A stretch of DNA of 64,000 nt. It comes from Diprion similis. Lineage: Eukaryota; Arthropoda; Insecta; Hymenoptera; Diprionidae. The DNA lies in the NCBI RefSeq assembly GCF_021155765.1, contig NC_060112.1, forward strand, positions 5,580,001-5,644,000, read 5' to 3'. Shown here piece after piece: positions 24,327 to 38,035 of this stretch; position 1 is the stretch's first letter; each line of letters opens with the position of its first letter. The translations under genes and the position numbers were made by a program. The notes under the pieces were generated by a model. That model was given only the letters and a program-made list of their open reading frames with translations, made no database searches and was not told where the DNA came from.

Positions 24327-27300
24327 GTGTTTTTTGAGTTCCTGGGGGTCGATTTACTCCGGAAAGGGTCATACAAATCGATTCCAGAACGAGAAATTTT
24401 CGGCTCCGAAAATGAGGAAAAAACTAAGGCTAACCACTTTGGATTTTTGGCCAAAATTTTGTCGAGTTTGAAAAGTGCTGCAATTAATTCTTTAAGGCAC
24501 TATTCCGACGTAATTTTGCGAGAGGAATCGATTAAGCGCAGTTCCAATACGCTGCGAGCAACGCCTGAGAAGTTACGGAGAAAAAACTGCTTATTTTCGT
24601 CCTCATTTCTCTTCTGATGGTCCTACGCTCTTTTCCATGTGTTTTTTGAGTTCCTAGGGGTCGATTTACTCCAGAAAGGGTCATACAAATCGATTCCAGA
24701 ACGAGAAATTTTCGGCTCCGAAAATGAGGAAAAAACTAAGGCTAACCCCTTTGTATTTTTGGCCAAAATTTTGATGAGTTTGAAAAGTACTGCAATTAAT
24801 TCTTTAGGGCACTATTTCGACGTAATTTTGCCAGAGGAATCGATTAAGCGCAGTTCCAATACGCTGCGAGCAACGCCTGAGAAGTTACGGAGAAAAAACT
24901 GCTTATTTGCGTCCTCATTTCTCTTCTGATGGTCCTACGCTCTTTTCCATGTGTTTTTTGAGTTCCTGGGGGTCGATTTACTCCGGAAAGGGTCATACAA
25001 ATCGATTCCAGAACGAGAAATTTTCGGCTCCGAAAATGAGGAAAAAACTAAGGCTAACCCCTTTGGATTTTTGGCCAAAATTTTGACGAGTTTGAGAAGT
25101 GCTGCAATTAATTCTTTAAGGCACTATTCCGACGTAATTTTGCGAGAGGAATCGATTAAGCGCAGTTCCAATACGCTGCGAGCAACGCCTGAGAAGTTAC
25201 GGAGAAAAAACTGCTTATTTTCGTCCTCATTTCTCTTCTGATGGTCCTACGCTCTTTTCCATGTGTTTTTTGAGTTCCTGGGGGTCGATTTACTCCGGAA
25301 AGGGTCATACAAATCGATTCCAAAACGACAAATTTTCGGCTCCGAAAATGAGGAAAAAACTAAGGCTAACCCCTTTGGATTTTTGGCCAAAATTTTGACG
25401 AGTTTGAAAAGTGCTGCAATTAATTCTTTAGAGCACTATTCCGACGTAATTTTGCGAGAGGAATCGATTAAGCGCAGTCCCAATACGCTGCGAGCAACGC
25501 CTGAGAAGTTACGGAAAAAAAACTGCTTATTTTCGTCCTCATTTCTCTTCTGATGGTCCTACGCTCTTTTCCATGTGTTTTTTGAGTTCCTGGGGGTCAA
25601 TTGACTCCAGAAAGGGTCATACAAATCGATTCCAGAACGAGAAATTTTCGGCTCCGAAAATGAGGAAAAAACTAAGGCTAACCCCTTTGGATTTTTGGCC
25701 AAAATTTTGACGAGTTTAAAAAGTACTGCAATTAATTCTTTAGGGCACTATTTCGACGTAATTTTGCGAGAGGAATCGATTAAGCGCAGTTCCAATACGC
25801 TGCGAGCAACGCCTGAGAAGTTACGGAGAAAAAACTGCTTATTTGCGTCCTCATTTCTCTTCTGATGGTCCTACGCTCTTTTCCATGTGTTTTTCGAGTT
25901 CCTGGGGGTCGATTTACTCCGGAAAGGGTCATACAAATCGATTCCAGAACGAGAAATTTTCGGCTCCGAAAATGAGGAAAAAACTAAGGCTAACCCCTTT
26001 GGATTTTTGGCCAAAATTTTGACGAGTTTGAAAAGTGCTGCAATTAATTCTTTAAGGCACTATTTCGACGTAATTTTGCGAGAGGAATCGATTAAGCGCA
26101 GTTCCAATACGCTGCGAGCAACGCCTGAGAAGTTACGGAGAAAAAACTGCTTATTTTCGTCCTCATTTCTCTTCTGATGGTCCTACGCTCTTTTCCATGT
26201 GTTTTTTGAGTTCCTGGGGGTCGATTTACTCCGGAAAGGGTCATACAAATCGATTCCAAAACGACAAATTTTCGGCTCCGAAAATGAGGAAACAACTAAG
26301 GCTAACCCCTTTGGATTTTTGGCCAAAATTTTGACGAGTTTGAAAAGTGCTGCAATTAATTCTTTAAGGCACTATTCCGACGTAATTTTGCGAGAGGAAT
26401 CGATTAAGCGCAGTTCCAAAACGCTGCGAGCAACGCCTAAGAAGTTACGGAGAAAAAACTGCTCATTTTCGTCCTCATTTCTCCTCTGTTGGTCCTACGC
26501 TCTTTTCCATGTGTTTTTTGAGTTCCTAGGGGTCGATTTACTCCAGAAAGGGTCATACAAATCGATTCCAGAACGAGAAATTTTCGGCTCCGAAAATGAG
26601 GAAAAAACTAAGGCTAACCCCTTTGTATTTTTGGCCAAAATTTTGATGAGTTTGAAAAGTACTGCGATTAATTCTTTAGGGCACTATTTCGACGTAATTT
26701 TGCGAGAGGAATCGATTAAGCGCAGTTCCAATACGCTGCGAGCAACGCCTGAGAAGTTACGGAGAAAAAACTGCTTATTTGCGTCCTCATTTCTCTTCTG
26801 ATGGTCCTACGCTCTTTTCCATGTGTTTTTTGAGTTCCTAGGGGTCGATTCACTCCGGAAAGGGTCATACAAATCGATTCCAGAACGAGAAATTTTCGGC
26901 TCCGAAAATTAGGAAAAAACTAAGGCTAACCCCTTTGGATTTTTGGCCAAAATTTTGACGAGTTTGAAAAGTGCTGCAATTAATTCTTTAAGGCACTATT
27001 CCGACGTAATTTTGCGAGAGGAATCGATTAAGCGCAGTTCCAATACGCTGCGAGCAACGCCTGAGAAGTTACGGAGAAAAAACTGCTTATTTTCGTCCTC
27101 ATTTCTCTTCTGATGGTCCTACGCTCTTTTCCATGTGTTTTTTGAGTTCCTGGGGGTCGATTTACTCCGGAAAGGGTCATACAAATCGATTCCAAGACGA
27201 CAAATTTTCGGCTCCGAAAATGAGGAAAAAACTAAGGCTAACCCCTTTGGATTTTTGGCCAAAATTTTGACGAGTTTGAAAAGTACTGCAATTAATTCTT

Positions 27301-30300
27301 TAGGGCACTATTCCGACGTAATTTTGCGAGAGAAATCGATTAAGCGCAGTTCCAATACGCTGCGAGCAACGCCTGAGAAGTTACGGAAAAAAAACTGCTT
27401 ATTTTCGTCCTCATTTCTCCTCTGTTGGTCCTACGCTCTTTTCCATGTGTTTCTTGAGTTCCTGGGGGTCGATTTACTCCAGAAAGGGTCATACAAATCG
27501 ATTCCAGAACGAGAAATTTTCGGCTCCGAAAATGAGGAAAAAACTAAGGCTAACCCCTTTGGATTTTTGGCCAAAATTTTGACGAGTTTGAAAAGTGCTG
27601 CAATTAATTCTTTAAGGCACTATTCCGACGTAATTTTGCGAGAGGAATCGATTAAGCGCAGTTCCAATACGCTGCGAGCAACGCCTGAGAAGTTACGGAA
27701 AAAAAACTGCTTATTTTCGTCCTCATTTCTCCTCTGTTGGTCCTACGCTCTTTTCCATGTGTTTTTTGAGTTCCTGGGGGTCGATTTACTCCAGAAAGGG
27801 TCATACAAATCGATTCCAGAACGAGAAATTTTCGGCTCCGAAAATGAGGAAAAAACTAAGGCTAACCCCTTTGGATTTTTGGCCAAAATTTCGACGAGTT
27901 TGAAAAGTGCTGCAATTAATTCTTTAAGGCACTATTCCGACGTAATTTTGCGAGTGGAATCGATTAAGCGCAGTTCCAATACGCTGCGAGCAACGCCTGA
28001 GAAGTTACGGAGGAAAAACTGCTTATTTTCGTCCTCATTTCTCTTCTGATGGTCCTACGCTCTTTTCCATGTGTTTTTTGAGTTCCTGGGGGTCAATTGA
28101 CTCCAGAAAGGGTCATACAAATCGATTCCAGAACGAGAAATTTTCGGCTCCGAAAATGAGAAAAAAACTAAGGCTAACCCCTTTGGATTTTTGGCCAAAA
28201 TTTTGACGAGTTTGAAAAGTACTGCGATTGATTCTTTAGGGCACTATTCCGACGTAATTTTGCGAGAGAAATCAATTAAGCGCAGTTCCAATACGCTGCG
28301 AGCAACGCCTGAGAAGTTACGGAAAAAAAACTGCTTATTTTCGTCCTCATTTCTCCTCTGTTGGTCCTACGCTCTTTTCCATGTGTTTTTTGAGTTCCTG
28401 GGGGTCGATTTACTCCAGAAAGGGTCATACAAATCGATTCCAGAACGAGAAATTTTCGGCTCCGAAAATGAGGAAAAAACTAAGGCTAACCCCTTTGGAT
28501 TTTTGGCCAAAATTTCGACGAGTTTGAAAAGTGCTGCAATTAATTCTTTAAGGCACTATTCCGACGTAATTTTGCGAGTGGAATCGATTAAGCGCAGTTC
28601 CAATACGCTGCGAGCAACGCCTGAGAAGTTACGGAGAAAAAACTGCTTATTTTCGTCCTCATTTCTCTTCTGATGGTCCTACGCTCTTTTCAATGTGTTT
28701 TTTGAGTTCCTGGGGGTCGATTTACTCCGGAAAGGGTCATACAAATCGATTCCAGAACGAGAAATTTTCGGCTCCGAAAATGAGGAAAAAACTAAGGCTA
28801 ACCCCTTTGGATTTTTGGCCAAAATTTTGTCGAGTTTGAAAAGTGCTGCAATTAATTCTTTAAGGCACTATTCCGACGTAATTTTGCGAGAGGAATCGAT
28901 TAAGCGCAGTTCCAATACGCTGCGAGCAACGCCTGAGAAGTTACGGAGGAAAAACTGCTTATTTTCGTCCTCATTTCTCTTCTGATGGTCCTACGCTCTT
29001 TTCCATGTGTTTTTTGAGTTCCTAGGGGTCGATTTACTCCGGAAAGGGTCATACAAATCGATTCCAGAACGAGAAATTTTCGGCTCCGAAAATGAGGAAA
29101 AAACTAAGGCTAACCCCTTTGTATTTTTGGCCAAAATTTTGATGAGTTTGAAAAGTACTGCAATTAATTCTTTAGGGCACTATTTCGACGTAATTTTGCG
29201 AGAGGAATCGATTAAGCGCAGTTCCAATACGCTGCGAGCAACGCCTGAGAAGTTACGGAGAAAAAACTGCTTATTTGCGTCCTCATTTCTCTTCTGATGG
29301 TCCTACGCTCTTTTCCATGTGTTTTTTGAGTTCCTGGGGGTCGATTTACTCCGGAAAGGGTCATACAAATCGATTCCAGAACGAGAAATTTTCGGCTCCG
29401 AAAATGAGGAAAAAACTAAGGCTAACCCCTTTGGATTTTTGGCCAAAATTTTGACGAGTTTGAAAAGTGCTGCAATTAATTCTTTAAGGCACTATTCCGA
29501 CGTAATTTTGCGAGAGGAATCGATTGAGCGCAGTTCCAATACGCTGCGAGCAACGCCTGAGAAGTTACGGAGAAAAAACTGCTTATTTTCGTCCTCATTT
29601 CTCCTCTGTTGGTCCTACGCTCTTTTCCATGTGTTTTTTGAGTTCCTAGGGGTCGATTTACTCCAGAAAGGGTCATACAAATCGATTCCAGAACGAGAAA
29701 TTTTCGGCTCCGAAAATGAGGAAAAAACTAAGGCTAACCCCTTTGTATTTTTGGCCAAAATTTTGATGAGTTTGAAAAGTACTGCAATTAATTCTTTAGG
29801 GCACTATTTCGACGTAATTTTGCGAGAGGAATCGATTAAGCGCAGTTCCAATACGCTGCGAGCAACGCCTGAGAAGTTACGGAGAAAAAACTGCTTATTT
29901 GCGTCCTCATTTCTCTTCTGATGGTCCTACGCTCTTTTCCATGTGTTTTTTGAGTTCCTGGGGGTCGATTTACTCCGGAAAGGGTCATACAAATCGATTC
30001 CAGAACGAGAAATTTTCGGCTCCGAAAATGAGGAAAAAACTAAGGCTAACCCCTTTGGATTTTTGGCCAAAATTCTGACGAGTTTGAAAAGTGCTGCAAT
30101 TAATTCTTTAAGGCACTATTCCGACGTAATTTTGCGAGAGGAATCGATTAAGCGCAGTTCCAATACGCTGCGAGCAACGCCTGCGAAGTTACGGAGAAAA
30201 AACTGCTTATTTTCGTCCTCATTTCTCCTCTGTTGGTCCTACGCTCTTTTCCATGTGTTTTTTGAGTTCCTGGGGGTCGATTTACTCCGGAAAGGGTCAT

Positions 30301-33300
30301 ACAAATCGATTCCAGAACGAGAAATTTTCGGCTCCGAAAATGAGGAAAAAACTAAGGCTAACCCCTTTGTATTTTTGGCCAAAATTTTGATGAGTTTGAA
30401 AAGTACTGCAATTAATTCTTTAGGGCACTATTTCGACGTAATTTTGCGAGAGGAATCGATTAAGCGCAGTTCCAATACGCTGCGAGCAACGCCTGAGAAG
30501 TTACGGAGAAAAAACTGCTTATTTGCGTCCTCATTTCTCTTCTGATGGTCCTACGCTCTTTTCCATGTGTTTTTTGAGTTCCTGGGGGTCGATTTACTCC
30601 GGAAAGGGTCATACAAATCGATTCCAGAACGAGAAATTTTCGGCTCCGAAAATGAGGAAAAAACTAAGGCTAACCCCTTTGGATTTTTGGCCAAAATTTT
30701 GACGAGTTTGAAAAGTGCTGCAATTAATTCTTTAAGGCACTATTCCGACGTAATTTTGCGAGAGGAATCGATTGAGCGCAGTTCCAATACGCTGCGAGCA
30801 ACGCCTGAGAAGTTACGGAGAAAAAACTGCTTATTTTCGTCCTCATTTCTCCTCTGTTGGTCCTACGCTCTTTTCCATGTGTTTTTTGAGTTCCTAGGGG
30901 TCGATTTACTCCAGAAAGGGTCATACAAATCGATTCCAGAACGAGAAATTTTCGGCTCCGAAAATGAGGAAAAAACTAAGGCTAACCCCTTTGTATTTTT
31001 GGCCAAAATTTTGATGAGTTTGAAAAGTACTGCAATTAATTCTTTAGGGCACTATTTCGACGTAATTTTGCGAGAGGAATCGATTAAGCGCAGTTCCAAT
31101 ACGCTGCGAGCAACGCCTGAGAAGTTACGGAGAAAAAACTGCTTATTTGCGTCCTCATTTCTCTTCTGATGGTCCTACGCTCTTTTCCATGTGTTTTTTG
31201 AGTTCCTGGGGGTCGATTTACTCCGGAAAGGGTCATACAAATCGATTCCAGAACGAGAAATTTTCGGCTCCGAAAATGAGGAAAAAACTAAGGCTAACCC
31301 CTTTGGATTTTTGGCCAAAATTCTGACGAGTTTGAAAAGTGCTGCAATTAATTCTTTAAGGCACTATTCCGACGTAATTTTGCGAGAGGAATCGATTAAG
31401 CGCAGTTCCAATACGCTGCGAGCAACGCCTGCGAAGTTACGGAGAAAAAACTGCTTATTTTCGTCCTCATTTCTCCTCTGTTGGTCCTACGCTCTTTTCC
31501 ATGTGTTTTTTGAGTTCCTGGGGGTCGATTTACTCCAGAAAGAATCATACAAATCGATTCCAGAACGAGAAATTTTCGGCTCCGAAAATGAGGAAAAAAC
31601 TAAGGCTAACCCCTTTGGATTTTTGGCCAAAATTTCGACGAGTTTGAAAAGTGCTGCAATTAATTCTTTAAGGCACTATTCCGACGTGATTTTGCGAGTG
31701 GAATCGATTAAGCGCAGTTCCAATACGCTGCGAGCAACGCCTGAGAAGTTACGGAGAAAAAACTGCTTATTTTCGTCCTCATTTCTCTTCTGATGGTCCT
31801 ACGCTCTTTTCCATGTGTTTTTTGAGTTCCTGGGGGTCAATTGACTCCAGAAAGGGTCATACAAATCGATTCCAGAACGAGAAATTTTCGGCTCCGAAAA
31901 TGAGAAAAAAACTAAGGCTAACCCCTTTGGATTTTTTGCCAAAATTTTGACGAGTTTGAAAAGTACTGCGATTAATTCTTTAGGGCACTATTCCGACGTA
32001 ATTTTGCGAGAGAAATCAATTAAGCGCAGTTCCAATACGCTGCGAGCAACGCCTGAGAAGTTACGGAAAAAAAACTGCTTATTTTCGTCCTCATTTCTCC
32101 TCTGTTGGTCCTACGCTCTTTTCCATGTGTTTTTTGAGTTCCTGGGGGTCGATTCACTCCAGAAAGGGTCATACAAATCGATTCCAGAACGAGAAATTTT
32201 CGGCTCCGAAAATGAGGAAAAAACTAAGGCTAACCCCTTTGGATTTTTGGCCAAAATTTTGACGAGTTTGAAAAGTGCTGCAATTAATTCTTTAAGGCAC
32301 TATTCCGACGTAATTTTGCGAGAGGAATCGATTAAGCGCAGTTCCAATACGCTGCGAGCAACGCCTGAGAAGTTACGGAGAAAAAACTGCTTATTTTCGT
32401 CCTCATTTCTCTTCTGATGGTCCTACGCTCTTTTCCATGTGTTTTTTGAGTTCCTGGGGGTCGATTTACTCCGGAAAGGGTCATACAAATCGATTCCAAA
32501 ACGACAAATTTTCGGCTCCGAAAATGAGGAAAAAACTAAGGCTAACCCCTTTGGATTTTTGGCCAAAATTTTGACGAGTTCGAAAAGTGCTGCAATTAAT
32601 TCTTTAGGGCACTATTTCGACGTAATTTTGCGAGAGGAATCGATTAAGCGCAGTTCCAATACGCTGCGAGCAACGCCTGAGAAGTTACGGAGAAAAAACT
32701 GCTTATTTTCGTCCTCATTTCTCTTCTGATGGTCCTACGCTCTTTTCCATGTGTTTTTTGAGTTCCTGGGGGTCGATTTACTCCGGAAAGGGTCATACAA
32801 ATCGATTCCAAAACGACAAATTTTCGGCTCCGAAAATGAGGAAACAACTAAGGCTAACCCCTTTGGATTTTTGGCCAAAATTTTGACGAGTTTGAAAAGT
32901 GCTGCAATTAATTCTTTAAGGCACTATTCCGACGTAATTTTGCGAGAGGAATCGATTAAGCGCAGTTCCAAAACGCTGCGAGCAACGCCTGAGAAGTTAC
33001 GGAGAAAAAACTGCTCATTTTCGTCCTTATTTCTCCTCTGTTGGTCCTACGCTCTTTTCCATGTGTTTTTTGAGTTCCTAGGGGTCGATTTACTCCAGAA
33101 AGGGTCATACAAATCGATTCCAGAACGAGAAATTTTCGGCTCCGAAAATGAGGAAAAAACTAAGGCTAACCCCTTTGTATTTTTGGCCAAAATTTTGATG
33201 AGTTTGAAAAGTACTGCGATTAATTCTGTAGGGCACTATTTCGACGTAATTTTGCGAGAGGAATCGATTAAGCGCAGTTCCAATACGCTGCGAGCAACGC

Positions 33301-36300
33301 CTGAGAAGTTACGGAGAAAAAACTGCTTATTTGCGTCCTCATTTCTCTTCTGATGGTCCTACGCTCTTTTCCATGTGTTTTTTGAGTTCCTAGGGGTCGA
33401 TTCACTCCGGAAAGGGTCATACAAATCGATTCCAGAACGAGAAATTTTCGGCTCCGAAAATGAGGAAAAAACTAAGGCTAACCCCTTTGGATTTTTGGCC
33501 AAAATTTTGACGAGTTTGAAAAGTACTGCAATTAATTCTTTAGGGCACTATTCCGACGTAATTTTGCGAGAGAAATCGATTAAGCGCAGTTCCAATACGC
33601 TGCGAGCAACGCCTGAGAAGTTACGGAAAAAAAACTGCTTATTTTCGTCCTCATTTCTCCTCTGTTGGTCCTACGCTCTTTTCCATGTGTTTTTTGAGTT
33701 CCTGGGGGTCGATTTACTCCGGAAAGGGTCATACAAATCGATTCCAGAACGAGAAATTTCCGGCTCCGAAAATGAGGAAAAAACTAAGGCTAACCCCTTT
33801 GGATTTTTTGACAAAATTTTGACGAGTTTGAACAGTGCTGCAATTAATTCTTTAGAGCACTATTCCGACGTAATTTTGCGAGAGGAATCGATTAAGCGCA
33901 GTTCCAATACGCTGCGAGCAACGCCTGAGAAGTTACGGAGAAAAAACTGCTTATTTGCGTCCTCATTTCTCTTCTGATGGTCCTACGCTCTTTTCCATGT
34001 GTTTTTTGAGTTCCTGGGGGTCGATTTACTCCGGAAAAAGTCATACAAATCGATTCCAGAACGAGAAATTTTCGGCTCCGAAAATGAGGAAAAAACTAAG
34101 GCTAACCCCTTTGGATTTTTGGCCAAAATTTTGACGAGTTTGAAAAGTGCTGCAATTAATTCTTTAAGGCACTATTCCGACGTAATTTTGCGAGTGGAAT
34201 CGATTAAGCGCAGTTCCAATACGCTGCGAGCAACGCCTGAGAAGTTACGGAGAAAAAACTGCTTATTTTCGTCCTCATTTCTCTTCTGATGGTCCTACGC
34301 TCTTTTCCATGTGTTTTTTGAGTTCCTGGGGGTCGATTTACTCCGGAAAAAGTCATACAAATCGATTTCAGAACGAGAAATTTTACGCTCCGAAAATGAG
34401 GAAAAAACTAAGGCTAACCCCTTTGGATTTTTGGCAAAATTTCGACGAGTTTGAAAAGTGCTGCAATCAATTCTTCAAGGCACTATTCCGACGTAATTTT
34501 GCGAGAGGAATCGATTAAGCGCAGTTCCAATACGCTGCGAGCAACGCCTGAGAAGTTACGGAAAAAAAACTGCTTATTTTCGTCCTCATTTCTCCTCTGT
34601 TGGTCCTACGCTCTTTTCCATGTGTTTTTTGAGTTCCTGGGGGTCGATTTACTCCGGAAAAAGTCATACAAATCGATTCCAGAACGAGAAATTTTCGGCT
34701 CCGAAAATGAGGAAAAAACTAAGGCTAACCCCTTTGGATTTTTGGCCGAAATTTTGACGAGTTTGAAAAGTGCTGCAATTAATTCTTTAAGGCACTATTC
34801 CGACGTAATTTTGCGAGTGGAATCGATTAAGCGCAGTTCCAATACGCTGCGAGCAACGCCTGAGAAGTTACGGAGAAAAAACTGCTTATTTTCGTCCTCA
34901 TTTCTCTTCTGATGGTCCTACGCTCTTTTCCATGTGTTTTTTGAGTTCCTGGGGGTCGATTTACTCCGGAAAAAGTCATACAAATCGATTTCAGAACGAG
35001 AAATTTTACGCTCCGAAAATGAGGAAAAAACTAAGGCTAACCCCTTTGGATTTTTGGCAAAATTTCGACGAGTTTGAAAAGTGCTGCAATCAATTCTTCA
35101 AGGCACTATTCCGACGTAATTTTGCGAGAGGAATCGATTAAGCGCAGTTCCAATACGCTGCGAGCAACGCCTGAGAAGTTACGGAAAAAAAACTGCTTAT
35201 TTTCGTCCTCATTTCTCCTCTGTTGGTCCTACGCTCTTTTCCATGTGTTTTTTGAGTTCCTGGGGGTAAATTTACTCCAGAAAGGGACATACAAATCGAT
35301 ACCAGAACAAGAAATTTTCGGCTCCGAAATCGAGGAAAAAACTAAGGCTAACCCCTTTGGATTTTTGCCCAAAATTTTGACGAGTTTGAAAAGTACTGCA
35401 ATTAATTCTTTAGGGCACTATTCCGACGTAATTTTGCAAGAGGAATCGATTAAGCGCAGTTCCAATACGCTGCGAGCAACGCCTGAGAAGTTACGGAAAA
35501 AAAACTGCTCATTTTCGTCCTCATTTCTCCTCTGTTGGTCCTACGCTCTGTTTCATGTGTTTTTTGAGTTCCTGGGGGTCGATTTACTCCGGAAGGGGTC
35601 ATACAAATCGATTCCAGAACGAGAAATTTTCGGCTCCGAAAATGAGGAAAAAACTAAGGCAAACCCCTTTGGATTTTTGGCCAAAATTTTGACGAGTTTG
35701 AAAAGTACTGCAATTAATTCTTTAGGGCACTATTCCGACGTAATTTTGCGAGAGGAATCAATTAAGCGCAGTTCCAATACGCTGCGAGCAACGCCTGAGA
35801 AGTTACGGAGAAAAAACTGCTTATTTTCGTCCTCATTTCTCTTCTGATGGTCCTACGCTCTTTTCCATGTGTTTTTTGAGTTCCTGGGGGTCGATTTACT
35901 CCGGAAAGGGTCATACAAATCGATTCCAGAACGAGAAATTTTCAGCTCCGAAAATGAGGAAAAAACTAAGGCTAACCCCTTTGGATTTTTGGCCAAAATT
36001 TTGACGAGTTTGAAAAGTACTGCAATTAATTCTTTAGGGCACTATTCCGACGTAATTTTGCGAGAGGAATCGATTAAGCGCAGTCCCAATACGCTGCGAG
36101 CAACGCCTGAGAAGTTACGGAAAAAAAACTGCTTATTTTCGTCCTCATTTCTCCTCTGTTGGTCCTACGCTCTTTTCCATGTGTTTTTTGAGTTCCTGGG
36201 GGTAAATTTACTCCAGAAAGGGTCATACAAATCGATACCAGAACAAGAAATTTTCGGCTCCGAAAATGAGGAAAAAACTAAGGCTAACCCCTTTGGATTT

Positions 36301-37675
36301 TTGCCCAAAATTTTGACGAGTTTGAAAAGTACTGCAATTAATTCTTTAGGGCACTATTCCGACGTAATTTTGCAAGAGGAATCGATTAAGCGCAGTTCCA
36401 ATACGCTGCGAGCAACGCCTGAGAAGTTACGGAAAAAAAACTGCTCATTTTCGTCCTCATTTCTCCTCTGTTGGTCCTACGCTCTGTTTCATGTGTTTTT
36501 TGAGTTCCTGGGGGTCGATTTACTCCGGAAGGGGTCATACAAATCGATTCCAGAACGAGAAATTTTCGGCTCCGAAAATGAGGAAAAAACTAAGGCAAAC
36601 CCCTTTGGATTTTTGGCCAAAATTTTGACGAGTTTGAAAAGTACTGCAATTAATTCTTTAGGGCACTATTCCGACGTAATTTTGCGAGAGGAATCAATTA
36701 AGCGCAGTTCCAATACGCTGCGAGCAACGCCTGAGAAGTTACGGAGAAAAAACTGCTTATTTTCGTCCTCATTTCTCTTCTGATGGTCCTACGCTCTTTT
36801 CCATGTGTTTTTTGAGTTCCTGGGGGTCGATTTACTCCGGAAAGGGTCATACAAATCGATTCCAGAACGAGAAATTTTCAGCTCCCGAAATGAGGAAAAA
36901 ACTAAGGCTAACCCCTTTGGATTTTTGGCCAAAATTTTGACGAGTTTGAAAAGTACTGCAATTAATTCTTTAGGGCACTATTCCGACGTAATTTTGCGAG
37001 AGGAATCGATTAAGCGCAGTCCCAATACGCTGCGAGCAACGCCTGAGAAGTTGCGGACAAAAAACTGCTTATTTTTGTCCTCATTTCTCTTCTGTTGGTC
37101 CTACGCTCTGTTTTATGTGTTTTTTGAGTTCCTGGGGGTCGATTTACTCCGGAAAGGGTCATACAAATCGATTCCATAACGAGAAATTTTCGGCTCCGAA
37201 AATGAGGAAAAAACTAAGGCTAACCCCTTTGGATTTTTGGCCAAAATATCGACGAGTTTGAAAAGTGCTGCAATTGATTCTTTAGGGCACTATTCCGACG
37301 TAATTTTGCGAGAGGAATCGATTAAGCGCAGTCCCAATACGCTGCGAGCAACGCCTGAGAAGTTGCGGAAAAAAAACTGCTTATTTTCGTCCTCATTTCT
37401 CCTCTGTTGGTCCTACGCTCTTTTCCATGTGTTTTTTGAGTTCCTGGGGTTCGATTTACTCCGGAAAGGGTCATACAAATCGATTCCAGAACGACAAATT
37501 GTCGGCTCCGAAAATGAGGAAAAAACTAAGGCCAACCCCTTTGGATTTTAGGCCAAAATTTTGACGAGTTTGAAAAGTGCTGCAAATAATTCCTTAAGAC
37601 ACTATCCCGACGTGATTTTGCGAGGGGAATCGATTAAGTGCAGTCCGAATGCGCTGCGAGCAACGGATCAAAAGT

Positions 37676-38035
37676 TACAGCCAAAATACGAAAGACGTAT
37701 TTTCTTAATTCTTCTGCTGCTTGTCTTTGTGTCGTTATTTTTCTGCTGTTGGTCCCACGTTTTTCTTGTTGTGTTTTCTGATTTCCTGGGCGTCGAATTA
37801 ATCAAGAAAGGGTCATACAAATCGATTCCGAGAAGAAAATTTCACAGCTCCAAAAACGACCAAAAAAGTACTGCTAACCCCTTCGGATTTTTCGCGAAAA
37901 TTTCGACGATTCTAAAAAGTGCTGCAATAAATTCTTTCAGGCACTATTTTGACGTCAATTTGCCAGAGAAATCCATTGAACGCCGTCGAAATACGCTGCG
38001 AGAATGGATCAAAACTCTTAGCAGAAAAACATAGA
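37676..38035 (+). repeat. Decayed satellite copy, right flank of the array
   Basis: The last recognisable contiguous copy has CTGCTGCTTGTCTTTGTGTC, GATTTCCTGGGCGTCG, AAGGGTCATACAAATCGATT, GCTAACCCCTTCGGATTTTT and GGCACTATTTTGACGTCAAT. Landmark spacing to the previous unit is about 342 bases, like the left edge copy. Edge copies on both sides therefore share a segment of about 30 bases that core units lack. Confidence 0.85.

Larger units (their letters stand above)
13070..37675 (+). repeat. Tandem satellite array, about 79 units of 312 bp
   Basis: The landmark ATGTGTTTTTTGAGTTCCTG recurs at 13,096, 13,408, 13,720 and so on every 312 bases to about 37,429. The spacing is broken only by three single-base deletions (about 20,140, 34,434 and 35,057). 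Units differ mostly by point changes. Unit landmarks in order are: GAGTTCCTGGGGGTCGATTT, GGGTCATACAAATCGATTCC, an 18-bp dyad with arms ATTTTCGG and CCGAAAAT, CTAACCCCTTTGGATTTTTG, GCTGCAATTAATTC, GACGTAATTTTGCGAGAGG, ATCGATTAAGCGCAG, ATACGCTGCGAGCAACGCC and CTGCTTATTT. The unit length equals 104 codons. Two alternating end types exist: TCTTCTGATGG, with an in-frame TGA, and TCTCCTCTGTTGG, which stays open. A third variant has GTCAATTGAC, which also places a TGA in frame. The array sits between CIAPIN1 and PDCD5. Confidence 0.98.

Noticed and set aside
13070-37675. CRISPR-like array
   Set aside because: The whole 312-bp unit repeats with no unique spacers and the host is a eukaryote; it is a satellite.
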